A model generated the notes under the pieces. That model was not told the origin of the DNA. It made no database searches and worked only from the letters and a program-made list of their open reading frames with translations. Shown here in pieces: positions 48,346 through 57,007 of a stretch of 64,000 nucleotides of DNA. Positions within the stretch are counted from its first letter, which is position 1. Each line of letters starts with the position of its first letter. Origin of the DNA: an uncultured bacterium (GTDB lineage Bacteria > Bacteroidota > Bacteroidia > Bacteroidales > UBA932); assembly GCA_949300025.1 (NCBI GenBank), contig CASGCS010000017.1, forward strand, positions 104,867-168,866, in the 5' to 3' direction. A program made the translations under genes and the position numbers.

Positions 48346-49310
48346 TGATAAGGCTCGGAATCGATGCGATGGGCGGGGATTTTGCCCCCGAGAATGTAAT
48401 ACTTGGGGCAATAGATGCTTTGTCCTGCATGGATTCCGGAACTGAACTGGTTCTGATAGGAGACAGCAGACACATTACCGAAGTTTGCCGCCACTATGGC
48501 GTTGACTCCGGTAATTTTGTTATTGTGAACGCTTCCCAGAGAATTGAAATGGGGGAGCGCCCTGTCGAAGCCTACAACAGAAAGAGCGATTCCAGCATTA
48601 ACATAGGATTCCGCTCTCTGGCGGAAGGCAGGCTGGATGCCTTTGCAAGCGCAGGCAATACAGGGGCGATGCTGGTAGGTTCGGTAAAGACATTGGGGCT
48701 GCTTCCGGGAATTATCAGACCATGCATATCTGCATTGGTCCCGCTTTTCAACGGACAGAATATGCTTATTCTCGATGTGGGACTCAATACGGATACAAGA
48801 GCGGAGATGCTTTGCCAGTTTGCGGTTCTGGGTTCTCTGTATGCAAAGACGGTTATGGGCGTGGCAAGGCCTAGAGTGGCGCTTCTGAATATCGGAGCGG
48901 AACCCGGGAAGGGCGATTCCACGACTGCCGGAGCGTACAGAATGTTGGAGAAGGGCGGAGGAGACTTCGACTTTGTAGGGAACATGGAGGCAAATGCGCT
49001 GTTCAACGGCGGAATGGCAGACGTGCTGGTTACGGAAGGATTTGTGGGAAATATCTGCCTGAAGCAGACAGAAGGCATGTATGAACTTATAGCAAGGCTC
49101 GGCGTGGCCCATCCGTTCTTCAAGAGATTTAATTACGAATATTACGGCGGGACTCCCGTTCTGGGCATAACGGCCCCCGTTGTTATAGGACACGGTGTTT
49201 CGACTCCCGTGGCAATAAAGAACATGATACTGGAGGCGGAGAAGGTCGTGAAATGCGACCTTGTTTCCAGATTGAAGGATGCCCTTGCAATTGAAAATAA
49301 AGGTGTGTAA
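48345..49310 (+). CDS. plsX: Phosphate acyltransferase PlsX
   Basis: 321 residues from the ATG at 48345 (shared with the L32 stop); this gives the family N-terminus MIRLGIDAMGGDFAPENVI. Other motifs: GNTGAMLVGS, RPCISALVPLFNG, NIGAEPGKGD and GFVGNICLK. PlsX makes acyl-phosphate from acyl-ACP for phospholipid synthesis. It precedes fabH by 17 bases; the order rpmF-plsX-fabH is the widely conserved lipid-synthesis cluster. Confidence 0.96.
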   Translation: MIRLGIDAMGGDFAPENVILGAIDALSCMDSGTELVLIGDSRHITEVCRHYGVDSGNFVIVNASQRIEMGERPVEAYNRKSDSSINIGFRSLAEGRLDAFASAGNTGAMLVGSVKTLGLLPGIIRPCISALVPLFNGQNMLILDVGLNTDTRAEMLCQFAVLGSLYAKTVMGVARPRVALLNIGAEPGKGDSTTAGAYRMLEKGGGDFDFVGNMEANALFNGGMADVLVTEGFVGNICLKQTEGMYELIARLGVAHPFFKRFNYEYYGGTPVLGITAPVVIGHGVSTPVAIKNMILEAEKVVKCDLVSRLKDALAIENKGV

Positions 49311-49327
49311 TTTCTATTTTATCTGAT

Positions 49328-50320
49328 ATGAGTGACAAAAGAGCAGTAATTACAGGCATTGAAGCTTATCTGCCGGATTATGTATTGACAAATGACGAGC
49401 TCTCAACAATGGTTGAGACATCTGACGAGTGGATAATGAGCAGGGTGGGCATAAAGACCCGCAGGATTTTAAAGGAAGACGGTCTGGGTACATCCTATAT
49501 GGGTGAAGCGGCCGTGAAAAAGTTGCTCGAGGCTACGGGTACAAAGCCTGAAGAAGTGGATATGCTTGTATGTGCGACAGTGACACCGGATATGCTCTTT
49601 CCGGCGACGGCAAATATAATCTGCGACAAGTGCGGAATCCTGAATGCCTGGGGCTATGATATAAATGCGGGGTGCAGCGGCTTTATATTTACATTCGAGA
49701 CCGTGCGCACGTTTATTGAATCGGGGCGGTACAAGAAGGTGGTTCTTGTCTGCGGCGAGCGTATGAGCGGGATTGTAGACTATACAGACAGAACAACATG
49801 TCCCCTTTTCGGAGACGGTGCCGTCGCTATGCTCGTAGAGCCTACCGATGATCTGAATCTTGGATTCCAGGATTCCATTCTGCACGTGGATGGAGTAGGA
49901 CGCCATTACCTTTATATGGAGGCGGGCGGTTCAATGTATCCTGCAACGGAAGAGACAGTGAAAAACCGCAAGCATTTTGTACATCAGGACGGGCAGCATG
50001 TCTTCAAGTATGCCGTGTCGCACATGGCGGATGTATCGGCGGAGATGATGGAGAGGCACAACCTTACGGCGGATGACATTGCATATCTTATTCCCCACCA
50101 GGCAAATCTGAGAATAATTGATGCGACAGGCAGACGCATGGGTCTTACTCCTGAAAAGATTCTGATTGACATTGAAAAGTTCGGCAACACTGCCGGAACT
50201 TCAATCCCCCTTGCGCTGTGGGATTTCAAAGACAAGTTCAAAAAGGGTGACACCCTTATCTTTTCAGCTTTCGGCGCCGGCTTTACATGGGGTACCATTC
50301 TTTACAGATGGGGCTATTAA
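49328..50320 (+). CDS. fabH: 3-oxoacyl-ACP synthase III (FabH)
   Basis: 330 residues. Thiolase-fold condensing enzyme that joins acetyl-CoA (or branched acyl-CoA) and malonyl-ACP to start fatty acid synthesis. The catalytic triad is complete: Cys in NAGCSGFIF (about 114), His in PHQANLRI (about 257) and Asn in FGNTAGTS (about 287). It is last in the DUF177-rpmF-plsX operon. Bacteroidales can make branched fatty acids, which this enzyme would prime, but the primer preference is not visible. Confidence 0.96.
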   Translation: MSDKRAVITGIEAYLPDYVLTNDELSTMVETSDEWIMSRVGIKTRRILKEDGLGTSYMGEAAVKKLLEATGTKPEEVDMLVCATVTPDMLFPATANIICDKCGILNAWGYDINAGCSGFIFTFETVRTFIESGRYKKVVLVCGERMSGIVDYTDRTTCPLFGDGAVAMLVEPTDDLNLGFQDSILHVDGVGRHYLYMEAGGSMYPATEETVKNRKHFVHQDGQHVFKYAVSHMADVSAEMMERHNLTADDIAYLIPHQANLRIIDATGRRMGLTPEKILIDIEKFGNTAGTSIPLALWDFKDKFKKGDTLIFSAFGAGFTWGTILYRWGY

Positions 50321-50332
50321 AATCGCCGGAGT

Positions 50333-50363
50333 TTTGAACTGACAAGAAAAAATTATATTTTTG
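50333..50363 (+). promoter_or_regulatory. Bacteroidota-type promoter of tRNA-Arg(CCT)
   Basis: TTTG (50333-50336), 19-base spacer, TATTTTTG (50356-50363); the -7 box ends 12 bases before the tRNA 5' end. Confidence 0.8.
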
Positions 50364-50375
50364 CATCCGATTCGG

Positions 50376-50447
50376 GGCCCTATAGTTCAAGGGATAGAAC
50401 GGAAGTTTCCTAAACTTTAAATGCAGGTTCGAGTCCTGCTGGGGCTA
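50376..50447 (+). tRNA. tRNA-Arg (anticodon CCT)
   Basis: Acceptor GGCCCTA pairs with TGGGGCT (two G-T pairs). The D arm GTTC...GAAC, anticodon stem GAAGT/ACTTT around TTCCTAA (anticodon CCT), four-base variable loop and T arm GCAGG...CCTGC fit. No CCA is encoded. The second arginine tRNA of the window. Confidence 0.9.
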
Positions 50448-50452
50448 CAAGA

Positions 50453-50484
50453 AAAAAGCGGCATCTTACGGTGTCGCTTTTCTT
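50453..50484. terminator. Bidirectional terminator between tRNA-Arg and the GNAT gene
   Basis: AAAAGCGGCA (50455-50464) and TGTCGCTTTT (50472-50481) form a stem with T residues on the plus side and A residues on the other, so it can stop transcription from both directions. Confidence 0.8.
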
Positions 50485-50506
50485 GTATGCTATAAGTGCA
50501 CGGATG

Positions 50507-51028
50507 TTACAGAACCGATGAAACGCCATATACTATATGTGGCATATCTATGCCGCGGTAGTGTTTTGTCAGAGTGCCTATGGGGCGCATGCCGTTGCGC
50601 AAGGCAACATTTATGGATGCGGTATTGGTCTCTCTTATGATTGAGTACAGCGTATCGAAATGCAGCTTGCCGAACCCATACTGCTTGCACGCAGCAGCGG
50701 CTTCTGTCGCGTAACCATGATGCCAGTAGTCGAAAGCAAAAAGATAACCTATTTCAGGTACCGGCTTTCCGTCATATTCCTGCATGGTAATTCCGCACTG
50801 GCCTATGATTCTTCCGCTCCTTTTCAGCAGTACCGCCCATAGACCGAATTTGTATTCTTCATATCTTTTTATCTGTCGTTCAATCCAAGCCGCCGTTTCT
50901 TCATCGTTGAAAGCTCCGTTGTATGCGTACATGACTCTCTCATCCTGTAGAATGGAACAAATATCTTTGAAATCATCTGCTCCCATTTCACGCATCAGCA
51001 GCCTTGACGTCTCGATTATATATTTCAT
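50507..51028 (-). CDS. GNAT acetyltransferase, RimJ/RimL-like
   Basis: 173 residues. It begins IIETSRLLMREMGADDF, the typical RimJ/RimL-group start, and has the acetyl-CoA pocket segment EIGYLFAFDYWHHGYATEAAAACKQYGFGKL around 91-121. N-acetyltransferases of this group modify the amino termini of ribosomal proteins or small molecules; the substrate is not clear. It starts nine bases after the stop of the next GNAT gene. Confidence 0.85.
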   Translation of the reverse strand: MKYIIETSRLLMREMGADDFKDICSILQDERVMYAYNGAFNDEETAAWIERQIKRYEEYKFGLWAVLLKRSGRIIGQCGITMQEYDGKPVPEIGYLFAFDYWHHGYATEAAAACKQYGFGKLHFDTLYSIIRETNTASINVALRNGMRPIGTLTKHYRGIDMPHIVYGVSSVL

Positions 51029-51037
51029 TTCAACGGA

Positions 51038-51610
51038 TTAAAACGCGGGCATTATCGCCTTGTATTCCGGATAGAACCTGTCGTAGACCTCCTGGCTTAT
51101 GTGAGACGGATAGCTCATTATAAGCAGTTCCAAAGGTGCCTCTCCTTTATGGAACGGAGGCTGGAAATGCTTTATGTCATTCATTGCAAAGCCATGGCGC
51201 AGGTAAAACTGCTCTCTACGTCTCTTTAGAGGGTCGGTCGGAATTTCGATTTCGAGAATAAACGGTTTCCCTGCGGTGAGACTCTTCTCTTTCAGGAACT
51301 CTATGGCCGCTCCTCCTATGTCTTTGCCTCTTAAAGAATCATCTATCGCAAGATGTTCTCCGAAAAGAACATCCCCGAACTCCCAAAAGGTTATGAACCC
51401 TACAATGCCGCTCTTCCTTAGTGAGATTGAACTGTCGGAAATTGCATAAAAACAGAAATTCCCATACTCTTTGAAGACTCTTTCCTGCTCATCTGCGGAA
51501 CGTTGTTCTTCAATGGGGAAACTATTCTCGTATATCTCCCTGCAATCTTTAAAGAGAGGGTCTCCCGTATCGGTGATTCTAATGTATTTTCTTAATTGTA
51601 ACTCTCCCAT
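51038..51610 (-). CDS. GNAT-family acetyltransferase
   Basis: 190 residues from the ATG at 51610; an in-frame ATG at 51643 lies deeper inside the upstream small gene. The acetyl-CoA binding pattern is LAIDDSLRGKDIGGAAIEFL (about 98-117), preceded by a beta strand GDVLFGEHL. It has the N-terminal RKYIRITDTGD segment and a C-terminal YDRFYPEYK extension. Substrate unknown. The start overlaps the small membrane protein gene by 19 bases. Confidence 0.8.
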   Translation of the reverse strand: MGELQLRKYIRITDTGDPLFKDCREIYENSFPIEEQRSADEQERVFKEYGNFCFYAISDSSISLRKSGIVGFITFWEFGDVLFGEHLAIDDSLRGKDIGGAAIEFLKEKSLTAGKPFILEIEIPTDPLKRRREQFYLRHGFAMNDIKHFQPPFHKGEAPLELLIMSYPSHISQEVYDRFYPEYKAIMPAF

Positions 51611-51762
51611 CCTTTGTTGAACGATTCTGCAATATAGTCCCAATTGGCGGCAAAAGTATAAATTAAATAGAGAATCGCAAAAAGTGCGATTATCGCAAGG
51701 GCGCGTTTGACAACACTCCAGACATAGGTTTTTTCCCGTACGGTTTCTTTTTTCTGTTTCAT
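51592..51762 (-). CDS. Small single-pass membrane protein
   Basis: 56 residues from the ATG at 51762. A basic N-terminus (MKQKKETVREKTY) is followed by one hydrophobic helix (about 17-38) and a short polar tail (WDYIAESFNKGWESYN). No family is recognised. The gene overlaps the start of the GNAT gene on the same strand, so the two may be co-translated. A longer start at 51792 adds ten residues without obvious value. Confidence 0.55.
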   Translation of the reverse strand: MKQKKETVREKTYVWSVVKRALAIIALFAILYLIYTFAANWDYIAESFNKGWESYN

Positions 51763-51896
51763 GATAAACGTTTTAATGTGTAGATGTGTCAAAGATATGG
51801 GAAGAGCGCCTGCAATATCGGTAAAAAGATAAAAAAGTATATTTTTTGAAAATACGGAAAAATTTAGGTATGTTTACATTATAATCACTTTATGAG

Positions 51897-53120
51897 ATGG
51901 TAAGGAACATAGGTGTATTCGGACGGAGAAACATAGGCAAAAGTTCTTTTGTCAATACGTTTACAGGACAGGATGTCTCTATAGTCTCGCCGGTGGCCGG
52001 CACTACCACAGACCCGGTGAGAAAGCGGATGGAGATTCCGGGAGTGGGAATCTGCAACATTATAGATACGGCGGGAATAGATGATTCCGGCAGTGTCGGA
52101 GATTTGCGTGTCAGAAAGAGCGAGCGGGCAATCGGGCAGATAGATCTGGCGATACTGCTTTTTTCAGACAATCTCTTTGCAAAACCTGAAATGGACCTGC
52201 TGGAGAGGTTTGGCAGATTAGACCTTCCTGTGCTGATAGTGCACAGCAAATCGGATCTGGTGCCGCTCGACGGTTCGCTTGCGCAGGAACTTAACGGAAG
52301 GTTCGGGGCCGATGTGGTGGAATACTCTTCCAATCTCGGCAAGGAGGAGATGGCAATGCAGCAGAATATGGTTGCGGCCATGATTTTCAAACTCCTTTCA
52401 GCCGTGGAAAAATATGAGGAAAAACCTGTGCTGGACGGCTTTGTAAATGAGAACGACACCATAGTTCTGGTATGTCCCGTAGATTCACAGGCTCCGGCAA
52501 AAAGGCTCATATTGCCCCAGGTGATGGCAATAAGGGACGTGCTCGACAAAAACGGACGGGCGGTGGTGCTGCAGCCGCAGCAGTTGCCTGACTATATTGA
52601 CAGATGCAACGGCGGAGAGGAGATAAAGCTGGTCGTTACAGACTCGCAGGCCTTCCCTCAGGTAAACGCAATGCTGCCGCCGCATGTGCCGCTTACAAGT
52701 TTCAGTATCCTGATGGCAAGGGCAAAGGGCCCGTTCGAGGAGTACCTCAGGGGAATGAGGGCCATAGATGGCCTGAAATCGGGAGACAGGGTGCTCATTC
52801 TCGAGTCCTGTACACATCATGTTACGTGTGAAGATATAGGACGTGTGAATATTCCCGGAAAGTTGCGCGGCTATCTTGCCAAAAAGAACAACGATGATAA
52901 TTTTATGCTGGAATTCGATTTTGTGGCCGGCACAGATGAAATACCTCACAAGGATTACAGACTTGCAATCCAATGCGGCGGCTGCATGGTTACAAAACGC
53001 GAACTGGTAAACAGGGTAGGCTCTCTCATTGAGCGGAACATTCCTGTAACCAATTACGGCATGGCAATAGCCTTTTTAAGCGGAATTACGGAGAGAGTTT
53101 GCTATGAACCGCAGAAATAG
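51897..53120 (+). CDS. hydF: [FeFe]-hydrogenase maturation GTPase HydF
   Basis: 407 residues. An N-terminal Ras-like GTPase domain has the P-loop GRRNIGKSS (about 9-17), TTTDPV and DTAGIDDSG; NKxD is replaced by HSKSD. The C-terminal scaffold domain carries the iron-sulfur ligands CTHHVTC (about 305-311) and CGGC (about 360-363), the CxH...CxxC pattern of HydF. It assembles the diiron subcluster of the H-cluster. hydE follows with a 17-base overlap; hydG and the hydrogenase itself are not in the window. Confidence 0.95.
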   Translation: MVRNIGVFGRRNIGKSSFVNTFTGQDVSIVSPVAGTTTDPVRKRMEIPGVGICNIIDTAGIDDSGSVGDLRVRKSERAIGQIDLAILLFSDNLFAKPEMDLLERFGRLDLPVLIVHSKSDLVPLDGSLAQELNGRFGADVVEYSSNLGKEEMAMQQNMVAAMIFKLLSAVEKYEEKPVLDGFVNENDTIVLVCPVDSQAPAKRLILPQVMAIRDVLDKNGRAVVLQPQQLPDYIDRCNGGEEIKLVVTDSQAFPQVNAMLPPHVPLTSFSILMARAKGPFEEYLRGMRAIDGLKSGDRVLILESCTHHVTCEDIGRVNIPGKLRGYLAKKNNDDNFMLEFDFVAGTDEIPHKDYRLAIQCGGCMVTKRELVNRVGSLIERNIPVTNYGMAIAFLSGITERVCYEPQK

Positions 53121-54126
53121 CAGAACCGTATATCTGAGGGGGCTTATAGAACTTTCCAATATTTGCAGGAAGGATTGCCTTTACTGCGGCATAAGATGCT
53201 CGAACAGGAAGATCGAGCGTTATGAACTTCCCGAAGCCCAGGTGTTGGAACTGTCGCAATATGCGCTTGACAGCGGTTACGGGTCGGTCGTATTGCAGGG
53301 AGGCGAGAGGTGCGACAGCAATTATGTGGAGAGAATATCTGCACTTGTCTATAAAATAAAGCATCTTACCTCAGACAGAACATCCCTCCCTCTCGGCATA
53401 ACGCTTTCGCTCGGCGAGCAGTCGCGGGAAGTGTACAGGGAGTGGTTCAATTCAGGGGCAGACAGGTATCTTCTGCGCATAGAGGCTTCGAATCCAGAAC
53501 TTTACAGGAAAATCCACCCGTCGGGCAATGATGCTGAAATAAAAATGCACTCCTACGACAGGCGCATTGAGGCCCTGGAGGATTTGAAATCTGCAGGTTA
53601 TATAACAGGCAGCGGAATGATGATAGCTTTGCCTTATCAGAAAATGGGCGATTTGGAGCGCGATCTGGATTTTCTTGCCTCCATGGATGTGGATATGGTG
53701 GGGATGGGGCCGTATATCCCCCATAGAGATACTCCGCTCGGCCGGCTGTCGCTCGGAATGAAGCCCGAAGGAGTTCCTCCCGATGACGGAGATTTTGTCT
53801 CATATACCCGTGAACAGCGGATGGCCCTTTCGCTGGAGATGATACGCCGCCTGAGGGAGCGGATGCCGCAAATCAACATTGCCGCCGCAACCGCTCTGGA
53901 GGTGCTTTCGGAAGATGGGAAGGCGCAGGCTGTGCTCTCCGGTGCAAATGTGATAATGCCCAATATCACGACTTCCGCAATGCGCAGGAATTATCAGTTG
54001 TATGAAGGAAAGTCGGAGGTGAAGGATGACGCAGAGTCGACAAGATTGAAACTGGAGCGGCAAATGGAGCGGATTGGGGTGAAAATAGGATGGTTCGATA
54101 TAGGAAATCCGGGAAAATTTTCTTAA
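53104..54126 (+). CDS. hydE: [FeFe]-hydrogenase maturase HydE (radical SAM)
   Basis: 340 residues. The radical-SAM cluster motif CRKDCLYC (C21, C25, C28) is followed by the GYGSVVLQGGE segment (about 60-70) and RYLLRIEASNPELYRKIHP. Length and sequence are those of HydE, which acts on a cysteine-derived iron complex made by HydG on the way to the azadithiolate bridge. Close relatives such as biotin synthase or PylB-like proteins are less likely given the hydF neighbour and the 17-base overlap. The ppdK start lies 53 bases downstream. Confidence 0.93.
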   Translation: MNRRNSRTVYLRGLIELSNICRKDCLYCGIRCSNRKIERYELPEAQVLELSQYALDSGYGSVVLQGGERCDSNYVERISALVYKIKHLTSDRTSLPLGITLSLGEQSREVYREWFNSGADRYLLRIEASNPELYRKIHPSGNDAEIKMHSYDRRIEALEDLKSAGYITGSGMMIALPYQKMGDLERDLDFLASMDVDMVGMGPYIPHRDTPLGRLSLGMKPEGVPPDDGDFVSYTREQRMALSLEMIRRLRERMPQINIAAATALEVLSEDGKAQAVLSGANVIMPNITTSAMRRNYQLYEGKSEVKDDAESTRLKLERQMERIGVKIGWFDIGNPGKFS

Positions 54127-54131
54127 GTTTG
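54124..54131 (+). promoter_or_regulatory. -7 box of ppdK
   Basis: TAAGTTTG matches TAnnTTTG, overlapping the hydE stop codon, 49 bases before the ppdK ATG. No convincing -33 element. Confidence 0.4.
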
Positions 54132-54179
54132 CATACCCCGAACGAAAATAAGTCATTAACCAAATATTAAAAACCATTT

Positions 54180-56903
54180 ATGTCAGAAATTAAAAGAGTT
54201 TATCGCTTTGGCGGCAGAGATGCAGAGGGCGACGGTTCAATGAGGAACCTATTGGGCGGTAAGGGAGCCAACCTTGCCGAGATGTGTAAACTGGGTATTC
54301 CTGTTCCTGCAGGTTTTACAATTACAACAGAGTGCTGTACCGAATATTATAAATTGGGTACCCAATATCCTAAGGAGCTCAAGGCAGAGGTTGATGCCGC
54401 TTTGGCTGCAACTGAAGCCATCATGGGCAAGAAGTTCGGAGATCCGAACGACCCGCTTCTGGTTTCATGCCGTTCCGGCGCAAGAAGTTCAATGCCGGGC
54501 ATGATGGAGACCGTGCTCAACATAGGTCTCTGTTCTGCAACAATCCCCGGTATGATTGCAAAGACCCAGAATCCCCGATTCGTATATGATGCATACCGCC
54601 GTCTTATAATGATGTATTCCGACGTCGTAATGGAGAAGGCCGAGGGCATTGAGCCTGAGGACGGCAACGGAATAAGGGTGCAGTTGGACAGAATGCTGGC
54701 CAAAGTAAAGGCCGACAAGGGGTATGCTTCTGATACGGACCTTACCGTAGAGGATTTGAAGCAGCTCTGCGAAGATTTCAAGATTCGTGTAAGACAGGAG
54801 TTGGGCAAACCTTTCCCAGATGATGCGCAGGAGCAGTTGTGGGGCGGTATAGGTGCAGTTTTCAAATCATGGAACGGAAAGAGGGCCATTGCATACCGCA
54901 AGATTGAGGGCATCCCTGACGACTGGGGTACAGCCGTAAACGTTCAGTCCATGGTGTTCGGAAACATGGGCGACAACTCTGCTACAGGTGTGGCATTCTC
55001 ACGTAACCCGGCAACAGGCGAGAACAAGTTCTACGGCGAGTGGCTTATAAACGCCCAGGGCGAGGATGTCGTGGCGGGTATCAGAACTCCCAATCCTCTC
55101 AACGAGGCTACAAAGAACGACCATAACCGTCATCTCAAGTCATTGGAGGTGGCAATGCCTGATGTTTACAAGGAACTGTATGACATACAGCACAACCTGG
55201 AGCAGCATTTCCATGACATGCAGGATATTGAGTTTACCATCCAGGACGGCAAACTCTGGATGTTGCAGTGCCGTGTGGGCAAGAGGACAGGTCTTGCTGC
55301 ATTGAACATGGCAATGGACATGTTGCAGGAGGGGCTGATAGATGAAAAGACAGCTGTCCTGAGAGTCGCTCCTTCGCAGTTGGACGAGCTGCTGCATCCT
55401 ATACTTGACGCCTCTGCAGAGAAAAAGGCTACTGTCATTGCAAGAGGATTGCCTGCCGGCCCCGGCGGTTCAGTGGGAAGAATCGTCTTTACGGCAGAAG
55501 ATGCAGTGGAAGCGGCAAAGAAAAATGAAAAGGTCATATTGGTTCGCGAAGAGACCAATCCCGAAGATGTAGAGGGAATGAGGGCTGCCGACGGACTTCT
55601 GACAGCCCGCGGAGGTATGACTTCGCATGCGGCACTGGTTGCCCGAGGATGGGGCAAATGCTGTATCGTAGGTTGCGATGCGCTTCACATAAACATGAAT
55701 ACCAGAACCATTACCATTGGTGACAAACTTTACAAGGAGGGCGATGTATTCAGTCTTAACGGAAGCAAGGGATTGGTTTACGGCGAGGCGATAGAGACTG
55801 TAAACGCATCTGAAAATCCCCGTTTCATAGGCTATATGAACATTGTTGACAAATATCGTGTACTCGGTGTAAGGACCAATGCCGATACTCCTGCCGACGC
55901 TCAGGCCGCTCTCGATTTCGGTGCAGAGGGCATAGGTCTGTTCCGTATAGAGCATATGTTCTACGGCAAGAATTCGGAGGCTCCGCTCTCAAAACTGAGA
56001 AAGATGATTCTGGCCAGCACTACCGTAGAGCGCGAATATGCGTTGAAAGAACTTGAACCGTATGTAAAAGAGGCTGTAAAGGCGACAATGGAGGTAATGG
56101 ACGGCCGTCCTGTAACTTTCCGTCTGCTGGATCCTCCTTTGCATGAGTTTGTACCCCAGACTCAGGAAAAGAGAGAAGAGTTGGCAGAAAGCCTTGGAGT
56201 AACCACAGAAGATATTATGAAGCGCGGAGAGTTGCTGCATGAGGTCAATCCTATGATGGGTCACCGCGGTGTACGTCTTGGAGTTACCTATCCCGAGGTT
56301 TCACGTATGCAGTTCAGGGCTATCTTCACGGCTACGGCAGAATTGATAAAGGAGGGCAAGAAGCCTCAGCCCGAAATCATGATTCCGGTTACAGTTTCAG
56401 TAAAGGAGCTCGACTTCCAGAAAGCCATTTGCGACGAGGTTCACGCTGCTGTTGAAAAGGAGACAGGCGTGGCAATCACCTATCTGTATGGTACAATGAT
56501 CGAGATTCCCCGTGCAGCTATCATGGCTGATGAAATGGCCAAGACCGCACAGTTCTTCTCATTTGGAACAAATGACCTTACGCAGATGACATTCGGCTTC
56601 TCGCGTGACGATATAGGAACATTCATGAACGATTACATGAACAAGAAGATTCTTACAGCCGATCCCTTCCAGACCCTGGACCAGGATTCTGTAGGAAAAC
56701 TCATAGAGATAGGTATCAAGGGCGGACGCACCACCAATCCCAACCTGAAGGTAGGTATCTGTGGAGAACACGGCGGAGACCCCGATTCAGTGGAGTTCTG
56801 CCACAAGATAGGAATGAACTATGTTTCATGTTCTCCTTTCAGGGTCCCTATTGCAAGGCTCGCTGCGGCTCAGGCTGCAATCCGCTCTTATGAGAAGAAA
56901 TAA
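54180..56903 (+). CDS. ppdK: Pyruvate, phosphate dikinase
   Basis: 907 residues, full length. N-terminal ATP-grasp nucleotide-binding domain (GGKGANLAEMCKLGIPVPAGFT), the central phosphohistidine domain (GGMTSHAALVARGWGKCC, about 480-497) and the C-terminal PEP/pyruvate TIM barrel ending GICGEHGGDPDSVEFCHKIG with the catalytic Cys. It interconverts PEP and pyruvate with PPi and AMP. In anaerobic Bacteroidales this supports PPi-based glycolysis and gluconeogenesis. It has its own -7 box and a bidirectional terminator. Confidence 0.97.
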   Translation: MSEIKRVYRFGGRDAEGDGSMRNLLGGKGANLAEMCKLGIPVPAGFTITTECCTEYYKLGTQYPKELKAEVDAALAATEAIMGKKFGDPNDPLLVSCRSGARSSMPGMMETVLNIGLCSATIPGMIAKTQNPRFVYDAYRRLIMMYSDVVMEKAEGIEPEDGNGIRVQLDRMLAKVKADKGYASDTDLTVEDLKQLCEDFKIRVRQELGKPFPDDAQEQLWGGIGAVFKSWNGKRAIAYRKIEGIPDDWGTAVNVQSMVFGNMGDNSATGVAFSRNPATGENKFYGEWLINAQGEDVVAGIRTPNPLNEATKNDHNRHLKSLEVAMPDVYKELYDIQHNLEQHFHDMQDIEFTIQDGKLWMLQCRVGKRTGLAALNMAMDMLQEGLIDEKTAVLRVAPSQLDELLHPILDASAEKKATVIARGLPAGPGGSVGRIVFTAEDAVEAAKKNEKVILVREETNPEDVEGMRAADGLLTARGGMTSHAALVARGWGKCCIVGCDALHINMNTRTITIGDKLYKEGDVFSLNGSKGLVYGEAIETVNASENPRFIGYMNIVDKYRVLGVRTNADTPADAQAALDFGAEGIGLFRIEHMFYGKNSEAPLSKLRKMILASTTVEREYALKELEPYVKEAVKATMEVMDGRPVTFRLLDPPLHEFVPQTQEKREELAESLGVTTEDIMKRGELLHEVNPMMGHRGVRLGVTYPEVSRMQFRAIFTATAELIKEGKKPQPEIMIPVTVSVKELDFQKAICDEVHAAVEKETGVAITYLYGTMIEIPRAAIMADEMAKTAQFFSFGTNDLTQMTFGFSRDDIGTFMNDYMNKKILTADPFQTLDQDSVGKLIEIGIKGGRTTNPNLKVGICGEHGGDPDSVEFCHKIGMNYVSCSPFRVPIARLAAAQAAIRSYEKK

Positions 56904-56933
56904 CAAATACAAAAGACAAAAAACAACAGAAGA

Positions 56934-56962
56934 AAAGAGGTTGCCTTCGCGGCAGCCTCTTT
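56934..56962. terminator. Bidirectional terminator between ppdK and phoH
   Basis: AAAGAGGTTGCC (56934-56945) and GGCAGCCTCTTT (56951-56962) form a stem over TTCGC. Short T or A tracts are on each side. Confidence 0.8.
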
Positions 56963-57007
56963 GATTTTCTATATGTGCGGCACGATTGCAGAATCCGGAT
57001 TGCAGCG

